Below the pieces are notes generated by a model, which was not told where the DNA came from, did no database searches, and saw only the letters and a program-made list of their open reading frames with translations. DNA of 5,937 nucleotides from Hungateiclostridiaceae bacterium UBA3922 (GTDB taxonomy: Bacteria; Bacillota; Clostridia; Acetivibrionales; DTU013), in contig DGEQ01000138.1 in the NCBI GenBank assembly GCA_002386045.1, forward strand, positions 3,490 to 9,426, given 5' to 3'. Made by a program: the position numbers and the translations under genes. Of this stretch, positions 1 to 5,724 are shown one piece after another (positions within the stretch are counted from its first letter, which is position 1; every line of letters begins with the position of its first letter).

Positions 1-2
1 TT

Positions 3-689
3 GGAGCCGACGGCATCGAACTGGACGTACATATGAGCGCCGACGGACGCCTGGTGGTCATCCATGATGAGACCGTCGACAGGACCAGCAACGGCAAAGG
101 CCTGGTGAAGGACAAGACACTGGCGGAACTGAAGGAACTGGACTTTGGTTCCTGGTTTTCCGAAGGATTCAGGGGCGAGAAAATACCGGAACTGGAAGAC
201 GTGCTTGAGTTGCTGTCGGACCGGGATGTGCTCCTCAATATCGAGATAAAGAACGGACCGGTGTTTTATCCCGGCATAGAAACGGCGGTGGCGGACGCCC
301 TTCAAAAATACGGAATGACTGACAGGACAATCATCATATATATCCTGCTTGCCATCGGTGGTATAAGCTGGGCCCTTATAAACATCAACTCCTACCCCAT
401 GGTGGTGGAGATGACGTCGAACAAGGGTACAGGCAAGTATACCGGCTACTATTACTTCTTCTCGATGACGGCAGCGATACTGAGTCCTGTGCTGTTCGGC
501 TTCATAAAGGATATACTCGGCGACAGCTTCCTTTTCATATACTCGAGCATAGCGATGGTGCTGGCGTTTTTCTTCATGATGCTGGTAAAGCACGGAGAGC
601 CGGCAGGGAAGCTGAACGGGACACCTGTTGGAACGGCGGGAGAGACATCCGAAGAAATTCCGGAAGAGACTCCGCAACAGACGATATAA
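3..689 (+). CDS. Chimeric frame: GDPD N-terminal half joined to MFS transporter C-terminus (5' partial)
   Basis: The frame is open from the left edge, so the true start lies outside. Residues counted from nt 3: GADGIELDVH carries the metal-binding Glu and Asp of glycerophosphodiester phosphodiesterases, VVIHDETVDRT the conserved second His, and NIEIK (about 79-83) another conserved acidic strand. This enzyme family hydrolyses glycerophosphodiesters to glycerol-3-phosphate and an alcohol. At about residue 110, where GDPD would continue its TIM barrel, the protein becomes hydrophobic. About three membrane helices follow, with WALININSYPMVVEM and GKYTGYYYFFSM, resembling the C-terminal end of MFS sugar transporters. 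An acidic Glu/Thr-rich tail ends the protein. Both halves are incomplete: GDPD lacks its second half and MFS lacks most of its helices. Neither function is likely to survive. It is best read as a deletion fusion or an assembly join; domain calls are firm, biological reality is not. Confidence 0.72.
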   Translation, partial: GADGIELDVHMSADGRLVVIHDETVDRTSNGKGLVKDKTLAELKELDFGSWFSEGFRGEKIPELEDVLELLSDRDVLLNIEIKNGPVFYPGIETAVADALQKYGMTDRTIIIYILLAIGGISWALININSYPMVVEMTSNKGTGKYTGYYYFFSMTAAILSPVLFGFIKDILGDSFLFIYSSIAMVLAFFFMMLVKHGEPAGKLNGTPVGTAGETSEEIPEETPQQTI

Positions 690-796
690 TGGAATGACAC
701 AAACAATGCGGCAGCAGATGCTGCAGGAGCCGGCGCCTGTCTGCGCAGGCTAATGGTTCCGGATATGCTATCATGTGATCTGGGGGTAATAGTCCG
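690..796. other. Intergenic gap with two small hairpins, no T-tract
   Basis: Two short inverted repeats lie here: GCAGC 711-715 with GCTGC 720-724, and GCCTG 735-739 with CAGGC 746-750. Neither is followed by a run of T, so neither looks like an intrinsic terminator. I see no convincing promoter for the downstream glycosylase gene. Confidence 0.35.
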
Positions 797-1357
797 GTGC
801 TGAGCTGGGACGAACTCGAGAAAAAATGCCGTGAATGTACGCGGTGCGGACTTGCCGGGACAAGGACGAATGTTGTGATCGGGCGCGGTTCGAAAACAGC
901 CCCGGTCATGCTGATCGGCGAAGGACCGGGAGAACAGGAGGACCTGCAGGGGAAGCCTTTTGTCGGCGCCGCGGGCCAGCTTCTCGACCTGTTGCTGGAC
1001 GCCCTGATGTTCAGGGAAGAAGATTACTATATCTGTAATATCGTAAAATGCAGACCGCCCGGAAACCGTATCCCCACCGATGATGAAGCCGAAAGCTGCC
1101 TGCCGTGGCTCCGGTGCCAGACACTGCTGTTGAAGCCGCGGATCATGGTGTGCCTGGGCGCCACTGCCATGAAATACATCATCGACAGGAACGCCAGGAT
1201 AACGCAGATAAGGGGACAGTGGACCGAACGCAAGGGGTATTGGTTCATGCCCACTTTCCATCCGGCGGCGCTTCTCAGGGATCCGTCGAAGAAGGCGCTG
1301 ATGTTCGAGGACATGAAAAAAGTGAAAGCGAAGCTCGAGGAAATCAGGGGCACGTGA
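797..1357 (+). CDS. Uracil-DNA glycosylase, family 4 (iron-sulfur type)
   Basis: The product (186 aa, usual length for the family) removes uracil from DNA to begin base excision repair in the cytoplasm. All family 4 marks are visible. CxxC at C14/C17 plus C85 (in KCRPPGNR) and C101 form the four-cysteine 4Fe-4S site. GEGPGEQED at 41-49 is the active-site motif 1, followed by GKPFVGAAGQLLD at 52-64. TFHPAALLR at 153-161 is the HPxxLL-type DNA-contact motif. The start is GTG: an in-frame stop at 776-778 leaves no ATG upstream, and GGGGGT at 782-787 is a modest ribosome binding site. A second glycosylase-like gene follows 82 bp later on the same strand, so the two may be co-transcribed. I see nothing broken in it. 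The N-terminal EKKCRECTRCGL stretch is also the part seen in phage SPO1 polymerase-related members of this superfamily, a naming alternative only. Confidence 0.93.
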   Translation: MLSWDELEKKCRECTRCGLAGTRTNVVIGRGSKTAPVMLIGEGPGEQEDLQGKPFVGAAGQLLDLLLDALMFREEDYYICNIVKCRPPGNRIPTDDEAESCLPWLRCQTLLLKPRIMVCLGATAMKYIIDRNARITQIRGQWTERKGYWFMPTFHPAALLRDPSKKALMFEDMKKVKAKLEEIRGT

Positions 1358-1439
1358 CACTGGAACGTGCGGCCGGCCACAGCCGCAAAAGCCGCTGTCT
1401 GCTTTGCCTGAAACCTTATGATCATCCGGAGAGGAACGA

Positions 1440-2051
1440 ATGACCAGGGAGAAACAAATGAAAAAAGACGAGGCATTATCTTTATTATATAATCGATACA
1501 AATGCGCATTTCCGGGGAAGGAATATGTTTTCGGCTGCGGATGCACGAGTCCGAAGCTCCTGCTGACAGGTGAAGCTCCGGGACGCGAAGAAGTGAAGTT
1601 TTCACGGCCTTTCTCAGGTGCAGCCGGGAAATTGCTGGACAGTTTTCTTCAAATGGCCGGCATAAACAGGGAAGACATATACATAACGAATGCCATAAAA
1701 TACAGGCTTTCAAAGGAAAACCCAAAGACAGGCAGACTGTCGAACAGGCCTGCAGCCAGGGACGAGATCATATCCAGCAGGCCGTACCTGCTGGAGGAGA
1801 TCGGTATCATCAGCCCCTGCTGCATCGTGACCCTTGGGAACGTCCCGCTCAGGGCAGTGACCGGGGATCTCCGGCTGAACATCGGGGAATGCCATGGCGT
1901 GCCAGACAGGGTGACGATCAAAGAGCAGGATTACCTGCTGTTCCCGCTCTACCATCCTGCCAGTGTCATTTACAACCGCAGCCTGGTGCAGGTATATGAA
2001 AACGACATCCTCAAGCTGAGGGACCTTTTCCGCGGAGCCCGGGCCATCTGA
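1440..2051 (+). CDS. Uracil-DNA glycosylase superfamily protein lacking the Fe-S cysteines
   Basis: This is a 203-aa member of the same fold as the preceding gene. Seen: GEAPGREEVKFSRPFSGAAG at 44-63 (motif 1 and following loop), DIYITNAIKYR at 79-89, IVTLGNVPLRAV at 129-140, and LYHPASVIYN at 170-179 (DNA-contact motif). The four family 4 cluster ligands are absent. There is no N-terminal CxxC; the cysteine after Lys in the neighbour is Tyr88, and the fourth ligand is Ser113. An odd FGCGC at 31-35 supplies other cysteines. I recall cluster-free homologues with this NPKTG...NRP loop from clostridia. Its substrate (uracil or another damaged base) cannot be told from sequence. GGAGAGG at 1428-1434 sits 5 nt before the ATG. 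A second in-frame ATG at 1458 follows AGGGAGA at 1446-1452 and is an equally possible start. Confidence 0.85.
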   Translation: MTREKQMKKDEALSLLYNRYKCAFPGKEYVFGCGCTSPKLLLTGEAPGREEVKFSRPFSGAAGKLLDSFLQMAGINREDIYITNAIKYRLSKENPKTGRLSNRPAARDEIISSRPYLLEEIGIISPCCIVTLGNVPLRAVTGDLRLNIGECHGVPDRVTIKEQDYLLFPLYHPASVIYNRSLVQVYENDILKLRDLFRGARAI

Positions 2052-2073
2052 CCATACGGCCGAACGGTTCATA

Positions 2074-2099
2074 CGGATCATGAAAGATCCGCTATTTTT
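2074..2099 (+). terminator. Short intrinsic terminator after the glycosylase pair
   Basis: CGGATC 2074-2079 pairs with GATCCG 2086-2091 across a 6-nt loop, followed by CTATTTTT. The T-tract lies only on the + side, so it serves the rightward glycosylase genes. The tract overlaps the last codons and stop of the leftward methyltransferase gene. The 6-bp stem makes it a modest terminator. Confidence 0.5.
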
Positions 2100-3120
2100 C
2101 AAAAGTTTTCCTTCGTTTTTCATTAAAAAAGTCCACTGTTTCGAAAAACACATCGATATTTTCTGCAGGCGTTCCCGGAGGGATATCGCAGCCTGACGAG
2201 ATGACGAAATTCCTGTACCCGGCCGTCCTGGCCAGCAGGTCCAGCGTTTTTTCCCGTACGTCTTCCCGGGTCCCGTTCCTGAATATCCTTGCCGGATCGA
2301 TGTTGCCGAATGCCAGCCTGTCCCCCGGAACCAGGGGCAATATATCTTCCATGTCTACCGCATTTCCGAAGTGGAATCCCATTGCGCCTGTCGAAATCAT
2401 GGAGGGGACCAGTTTGGCCGTATTCCCGCAGTTATGCAGTATCACCATGAAGTTGTCGTCCTGTACGGCATCGACGACCTTTTTCACATATGGCGAAGAG
2501 AATTCCGCGCACTGTTCCGGGGACAACAGCCCCGCCGCAGGCTCTGCGATGATTATGCCGTCCGCGCCGGCTTCCCTGAAAGCTTTTGCATACGACACAA
2601 GGAATTCCGCTGCTTTTTCGAGCAGGATATGTACAGTTTCGGGCTCATCGAAAAGCGCCATCATTATCCCGGTCATGTCATAGAGCCTGCACGCCAGCGA
2701 AAAGGGCCCGATCTGGCCTCCGAAGGACGGTCTGTCGCTTATGTTCCTCGCGCTGAGTGCTGCAGCCTCTATATACGCGCCCGTTCTTCCCGCGCCGACC
2801 CGTGGTATTTCAAGTCCTCTGGCCGATTTTCCATCGCCGGCTATGCTGCCTGCCACCGTCGGGACTTCGTTGTCCGAGTACCTGACCGGGCTTCCGAAAG
2901 CTTCGGCTTCCACTGACAGGTCCATTATCGTCATTGCCGCGGCAGACGGGTATTTGCGGGCCAGTGCGCTGATGCAACTGAACTGGGCTTTACCGTCCCA
3001 GATCACTTCGGGAAGTGTCTTTCCGGAAAGCTCCAGGCCGGGACAGGTCATTATCGGCATCGCGGTTCTTTTTTCAGATCTGGCTATACTGCGGACCCAT
3101 TCCTTCATATTGACAGACAT
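2092..3120 (-). CDS. URO-D/MtaA-family corrinoid methyltransferase
   Basis: The 342-aa product belongs to the uroporphyrinogen decarboxylase superfamily, in the branch of MtaA/MtbA/CmuA methyltransferases that move methyl groups to or from a corrinoid protein. Seen: GGQIGPFSLACRL at 134-146, ADGIIIAEPAAGLLSPE at 186-202, LHNCGNT with H229 and C231, GFHFGNAVDM at 248-257, LAFGNIDPARIF at 269-280 and SSGCDIPPGTP with C311. H229-x-C231 plus C311 is the HxC...C zinc site that activates the thiol or methyl acceptor in this branch. Haem-type URO-D enzymes lack this site, so haem synthesis is unlikely. The ATG at 3120 is preceded by a purine-rich GGAAAGGAAGGAAG site. It faces away from the regulator and corrinoid genes across a shared control region. 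Bacteria generally lack coenzyme M, so the acceptor may be tetrahydrofolate or a substrate. Which half-reaction it performs is unresolved. Confidence 0.87.
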   Translation of the reverse strand: MSVNMKEWVRSIARSEKRTAMPIMTCPGLELSGKTLPEVIWDGKAQFSCISALARKYPSAAAMTIMDLSVEAEAFGSPVRYSDNEVPTVAGSIAGDGKSARGLEIPRVGAGRTGAYIEAAALSARNISDRPSFGGQIGPFSLACRLYDMTGIMMALFDEPETVHILLEKAAEFLVSYAKAFREAGADGIIIAEPAAGLLSPEQCAEFSSPYVKKVVDAVQDDNFMVILHNCGNTAKLVPSMISTGAMGFHFGNAVDMEDILPLVPGDRLAFGNIDPARIFRNGTREDVREKTLDLLARTAGYRNFVISSGCDIPPGTPAENIDVFFETVDFFNEKRRKTFEK

Positions 3121-3237
3121 GGCTGACTTCCTTCCTTTCCATCATATGCGTGACATTTCCCGACAAAAGGCACACGGGGTATCACCACACCATTCTACCT
3201 CAAATCGGAGAGAGGTTTATATAAATAGATTTCAAAG

Positions 3238-3249
3238 AATAGTACTATT
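3238..3249. promoter_or_regulatory. 12-bp perfect palindrome, candidate operator
   Basis: AATAGTACTATT is perfectly self-complementary and sits in the middle of the divergent region, about 118 bp from the methyltransferase start. It may be a dimeric regulator site. AraC proteins more often use direct repeats, so another regulator is equally possible. Confidence 0.35.
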
Positions 3250-3284
3250 TTATTATCTTCCGTTCTATGCTAAAATACTTTATA

Positions 3285-3321
3285 CGGGACGGCAGATGTT
3301 TGCCGCCTCGCTGAAGTCCCG
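3285..3321. other. Nested hairpin with asymmetric bulge
   Basis: CGGGAC 3285-3290 pairs with GTCCCG 3316-3321. Inside, GGCA 3291-3294 pairs with TGCC 3301-3304, leaving an 11-nt bulge on the 3' side. A -10-like TAAAAT at 3271-3276 would place a start just before the hairpin on the + strand, but no -35 supports it. There is no T-tract on either side. Confidence 0.3.
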
Positions 3322-3362
3322 ATGATGCATGGAGTTATCTCCAACGGAACAAGTTCTTATCA

Positions 3363-3426
3363 AATACCGGCATATTTTTGTGAATCGTGAAATAATGCAA
3401 AATATTATAATATTGTTCAATACCGG
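3363..3426. repeat. Direct repeats AATACCGG bracketing the candidate promoter
   Basis: Identical octamers at 3363-3370 and 3419-3426, 56 bp apart, lie on either side of the TATAAT element. Both copies follow a CA. They could be half-sites for a looping regulator, or chance. Confidence 0.35.
3378..3411 (+). promoter_or_regulatory. Candidate promoter of the PocR/AraC regulator gene
   Basis: A perfect TATAAT at 3406-3411, overlapping TATTAT at 3403-3408, lies about 80 bp before the regulator start. The best -35 candidates are TTGTGA at 3378-3383 (19 nt from TATTAT) and TCGTGA at 3385-3390 (15 nt from TATAAT); both are imperfect. AATACCGG direct repeats flank this segment on both sides. Confidence 0.45.
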
Positions 3427-3427
3427 T

Positions 3428-3444
3428 GATGCATAAATTAGTAT
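3428..3444 (+). repeat. Repeat GATGCATAAATTAGTAT, copy 1
   Basis: This 17-mer lies 47 bp before the regulator start. Copy 2 at 4796-4811 is identical except for one missing C. Each copy sits just upstream of a rightward gene (regulator, corrinoid protein). Its first seven bases overlap a TGATGCAT octamer (3427-3434) that also occurs at 3323-3330. Confidence 0.45.
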
Positions 3445-3491
3445 GATTTTAGTTGGACTGGCGGAGCTGTTTGCGCAGAAAGAGAGTACGG

Positions 3492-4808
3492 ATGATGGAC
3501 AACAGGATGCTTGAGGAGCTTGGGCTCGACCCGGCCAGGATGGAGCATGCTGTGCAGACCTACAGCCGCTCGGTCGGAGCGGGCTGCATCGTGATGGACG
3601 AATATGGCGAAACGATTTTTGAGGATCGTCCTGGCGGACGGTGCGGTTTGTGCAGGATAATGCAGGATAAAGGCAAAAAATGCGTGAACGCACACCTGTA
3701 CGGAAATTACCAGGCCGAGAGGTTTGGCGGAAGGTACATTTTTTTCTGCCCTATCGGACTGGTGCACTGGATCTCGCCTCTCGTCTGCGGCAGCACCGTC
3801 AGGGGGGCGCTCCTGGGAGGGCCGGTCCTGATGATGGAGCCTGACGAACTGCTGATCGAAGAGATAGCGGTCAATGGCGGCTTCGATGAGAATGAACTGG
3901 GTCTGATCGAAGAACTGGTAAAGGAACTTCCCATCGTCAGTCCCGACAGGGTGAACGACCTGTCCGAACTGCTTTACATGGTATCGTTGTATATTACCGG
4001 AGCCGGTGATACATCCCGGCCGACGATCGAGTCCATGGAACAGCAGGCGAGGATATCCGAATATATACAGTATCTCAAGTCGACGGAAGATAAGATCGAA
4101 AATGCACGGACATACCCGGTAGAGAAGGAAAAGGAACTGCTGACGCTGATATCGCTGGGCGACAAGGCTGGTTCCCAGAAGGTCCTGAACGAGATACTGG
4201 GGCATGTATTTTTTACTTCGGGCGGGAATTTTGAAGTCATCAGGGCCAGGATACTGGAACTCATCGTACTTCTGTCGAGAGCTGCGCTGGAAGGAGGGGC
4301 CGATGTCGAGCAGATCTTCGGTCTCAATTTCAAGTACCTGTCGCAGATAAACGAGTTTACGACAGTAGATGAGCTGACGTACTGGCTTTCGGGCATCATG
4401 ACCAGGTTCACCGACTGCGTTTTCGACCTTAAAGACGTGAAACATATAGACGTTATATATAAAGCGATCGACTATATCAAAAGGAATTATATGAAGAAAA
4501 TAATGCTTGAAGACGTAGCTAATCATGTGCAGTTGAGTCCGTCGTATTTCTGCTCGGTGTTCAAGCAGGAGATGAAATGCAATTTCAATGCTTACCTGAA
4601 CAGGATCCGGATCGAGATGAGCAAGAAGCTGCTGCTGGATAACGATATCCGGCTGGCAGACGTGGCGGACCTGGTGGGGTATGAAGACCAGAGCTACTTC
4701 ACCAGGGTGTTCAGGAGGCGCGTGGGCATCAGCCCCGGTAAGTACAGGGAGAGGAAAGGGCAGGTAAGCAGGGCAGACATCGGAAAACAGGCTGGGATGA
4801 TAAATTAG
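3492..4808 (+). CDS. AraC-family transcriptional regulator with PocR sensory domain
   Basis: The 438-aa product is a predicted ligand-responsive DNA-binding regulator. The N-terminal PocR domain (about 15-165) shows C51 and C54 (CGLC), C64, and RYIFFCPIGLVHWISPL with C86. This cysteine set is typical of PocR sensors, named after the propanediol/cobalamin regulator of Salmonella and thought to bind small hydrocarbon derivatives. A helical linker follows (about 210-315, with LLTLISLGDK and the GGADVEQIFG stretch). The C-terminal AraC domain (about 321-422) has two helix-turn-helix units: LEDVANHVQLSPSYFCSVFK at 339-358 and IRLADVADLVGYEDQSYFTR at 386-405, then ISPGKYR. I chose ATG 3492 because AAAGAGAG at 3479-3486 precedes it; ATG 3495 is equally possible, and the upstream TTG at 3453 has no ribosome site. 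It probably controls the divergent methyltransferase gene and the corrinoid gene 37 bp downstream. The ligand is unknown. Confidence 0.9.
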   Translation: MMDNRMLEELGLDPARMEHAVQTYSRSVGAGCIVMDEYGETIFEDRPGGRCGLCRIMQDKGKKCVNAHLYGNYQAERFGGRYIFFCPIGLVHWISPLVCGSTVRGALLGGPVLMMEPDELLIEEIAVNGGFDENELGLIEELVKELPIVSPDRVNDLSELLYMVSLYITGAGDTSRPTIESMEQQARISEYIQYLKSTEDKIENARTYPVEKEKELLTLISLGDKAGSQKVLNEILGHVFFTSGGNFEVIRARILELIVLLSRAALEGGADVEQIFGLNFKYLSQINEFTTVDELTYWLSGIMTRFTDCVFDLKDVKHIDVIYKAIDYIKRNYMKKIMLEDVANHVQLSPSYFCSVFKQEMKCNFNAYLNRIRIEMSKKLLLDNDIRLADVADLVGYEDQSYFTRVFRRRVGISPGKYRERKGQVSRADIGKQAGMIN

Positions 4809-4811
4809 TAT
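4796..4811 (+). repeat. Repeat GATGATAAATTAGTAT, copy 2
   Basis: This copy overlaps the regulator's last codons and stop (TAG at 4806-4808) and ends 34 bp before the corrinoid-protein start. Compared with copy 1 at 3428-3444 it lacks one C. The position before both rightward genes suggests a shared operator, though AT-rich repeats of this size can occur by chance. Confidence 0.4.
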
Positions 4812-4845
4812 AAATCCGGACAATTATCCAGGGAGAGGTGTTCAA

Positions 4846-5481
4846 ATGAGCAATATACTGAATGAAATCTCACAGAACCTGCAGCAGGGCAGGGCAAAAG
4901 CCGTAAAAGAGCTCGTGGAGAAAGCTGTTGGTGAAGGTATCGATGCGAAAACGATACTGGAACAGGGCCTTATCGCAGGAATGTCGGTCATTGGCGAGAA
5001 GTTCAAAAACAACGAGGTATACGTGCCGCAGGTGTTGATAGCAGCCAGGGCGATGAAGGCAGGTACCGAGGTCCTGCAGCCGCTGCTTGCATCAAGCGGT
5101 GTAAAGGCAAAGGGCAAGGTCGTCATCGGCACTGTCAGGGGCGACCTGCACGACATCGGGAAAAACCTCGTCAAGATGATGATGGAAGGGAAAGGCCTGG
5201 AGGTCATCGACCTGGGCGTGGATGTCCCGGCCGAGAAGTTCGTTGAAAAGGCAATAGAGGAAAAGGCGGACATAGTGGCCTGCTCGGCATTGCTGACCAC
5301 CACCATGACCGAGATCGGGACAGTCGTCGACGCGATAGTCAGGGCCGGCATAAGGGACGAGGTGACGATCATGATCGGCGGCGCGCCTGTCACCGATTCG
5401 TTCTGCAAGCAGATAGGCGCCGACATCTACACCCCGGATGCGGCTTCTGCGGCGGAAGCGGCAGTGAAGGCGATTTCATGA
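4846..5481 (+). CDS. Corrinoid (cobalamin-binding) methyl-carrier protein, MtaC/MtbC/MttC type
   Basis: The 211-aa product (usual length for methylotrophic corrinoid proteins) carries a methyl group on a bound cobamide, taking it from a substrate methyltransferase and giving it to a second one. Residues 1-85 form the helical cap domain (LIAGMSVIGEKFKNNEVYVPQ is typical). Residues 90-211 form the Rossmann-like B12 domain. The base-off, His-on signature is complete with exact spacing: D100-x-H102-x-x-G105, 41 residues, S147-x-L149, 28 residues, G178-G179. H102 is the predicted cobalt ligand. GGGAGAGG at 4831-4838, 7 nt before the ATG, is a strong ribosome site. It follows the PocR/AraC gene by 37 bp and ends at an intrinsic terminator, so no partner methyltransferase is co-transcribed downstream. 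The URO-D-family enzyme transcribed the other way is the natural partner. The methyl donor cannot be named from this protein alone. Confidence 0.93.
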   Translation: MSNILNEISQNLQQGRAKAVKELVEKAVGEGIDAKTILEQGLIAGMSVIGEKFKNNEVYVPQVLIAARAMKAGTEVLQPLLASSGVKAKGKVVIGTVRGDLHDIGKNLVKMMMEGKGLEVIDLGVDVPAEKFVEKAIEEKADIVACSALLTTTMTEIGTVVDAIVRAGIRDEVTIMIGGAPVTDSFCKQIGADIYTPDAASAAEAAVKAIS

Positions 5482-5509
5482 CTGCATAGCGGCAGTTTCT
5501 TCATAACGG

Positions 5510-5524
5510 CAGGATTTGATCCTG
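5510..5524 (+). other. Small hairpin ahead of the terminator
   Basis: CAGGAT 5510-5515 pairs with ATCCTG 5519-5524 over a 3-nt loop. It lies between the corrinoid gene stop and the main terminator and has no T-tract. It may protect the mRNA 3' end. Confidence 0.4.
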
Positions 5525-5530
5525 GGACAG

Positions 5531-5560
5531 GCCGGTTTGCTGTGCAGCAACCGGCTTTTT
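5531..5560 (+). terminator. Strong intrinsic terminator of the regulator-corrinoid gene unit
   Basis: GCCGGTTTGC 5531-5540 pairs with GCAACCGGC 5547-5555 with one bulged T, loop TGTGCA, then TTTTT. It lies 49 bp after the corrinoid-protein stop codon. This isolates the methyl-transfer unit from the RNA-encoding region to the right. Confidence 0.85.
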
Positions 5561-5688
5561 GTATCGGCTGCTTCAGACCGGTGTCGTCTGTTGCTTATTT
5601 ACAGGTGCAGGACGCAGGGTAAAATGCGCCGATCGATGACACCCAGATAAACCCATCAAATGTTGACGCAAAACCGCTAAATTCACCC
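5561..5688. other. Non-coding stretch upstream of the structured RNA promoter
   Basis: I see no supportable gene here. A TTGACG at 5663-5668 has no -10 at the right distance. Small frames on both strands lack ribosome sites and recognisable protein features. Confidence 0.5.
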
Positions 5689-5718
5689 TTGACATCCGTC
5701 CATGGGCGATGCTATAAT
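5689..5718 (+). promoter_or_regulatory. Near-consensus sigma-A promoter (TTGACA-18-TATAAT)
   Basis: TTGACA at 5689-5694 and TATAAT at 5713-5718 are both perfect, with an 18-nt spacer. The predicted start is about G5725, immediately before the structured RNA. No protein gene begins within reach, which points to an RNA product or long leader. Confidence 0.85.
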
Positions 5719-5724
5719 ACAAAA

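Larger units (their letters stand above)
3121..3491. promoter_or_regulatory. Divergent control region between methyltransferase and regulator genes
   Basis: This 371-bp AT-rich gap has no credible gene. It must hold the leftward methyltransferase promoter and the rightward regulator promoter. I could not find a good -35/-10 pair for the leftward gene. That would fit activator-dependent transcription, since AraC-type activators often work at poor promoters. The sub-elements (palindrome, bulged hairpin, repeats, candidate promoter) are listed separately. Directly upstream of the methyltransferase start, GCGTGAC occurs at 3148-3154; the same heptamer clusters near the right end of the window. 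Confidence 0.7.

Noticed and set aside
452..1546. Long leftward open frame (364 codons) opposite the glycosylase genes
   Set aside because: It lies antisense to a clear family 4 glycosylase, with no recognisable domain; it is a by-product of codon bias.
3454..3474. Sigma-54-like TGGC...TTGC pattern before the regulator start
   Set aside because: The GG-to-GC spacing is 11 instead of 10, and it sits too close to the start codon.
3121..3491. Cobalamin riboswitch before the methyl-transfer genes
   Set aside because: I looked for the conserved B12-box and core segments on both strands and found none.
3438..4823. Very long leftward open frame (461 codons) opposite the PocR/AraC gene
   Set aside because: The sense frame has full PocR and AraC domains; the antisense protein is low-complexity, rich in His, Gln and Arg, with no family features.
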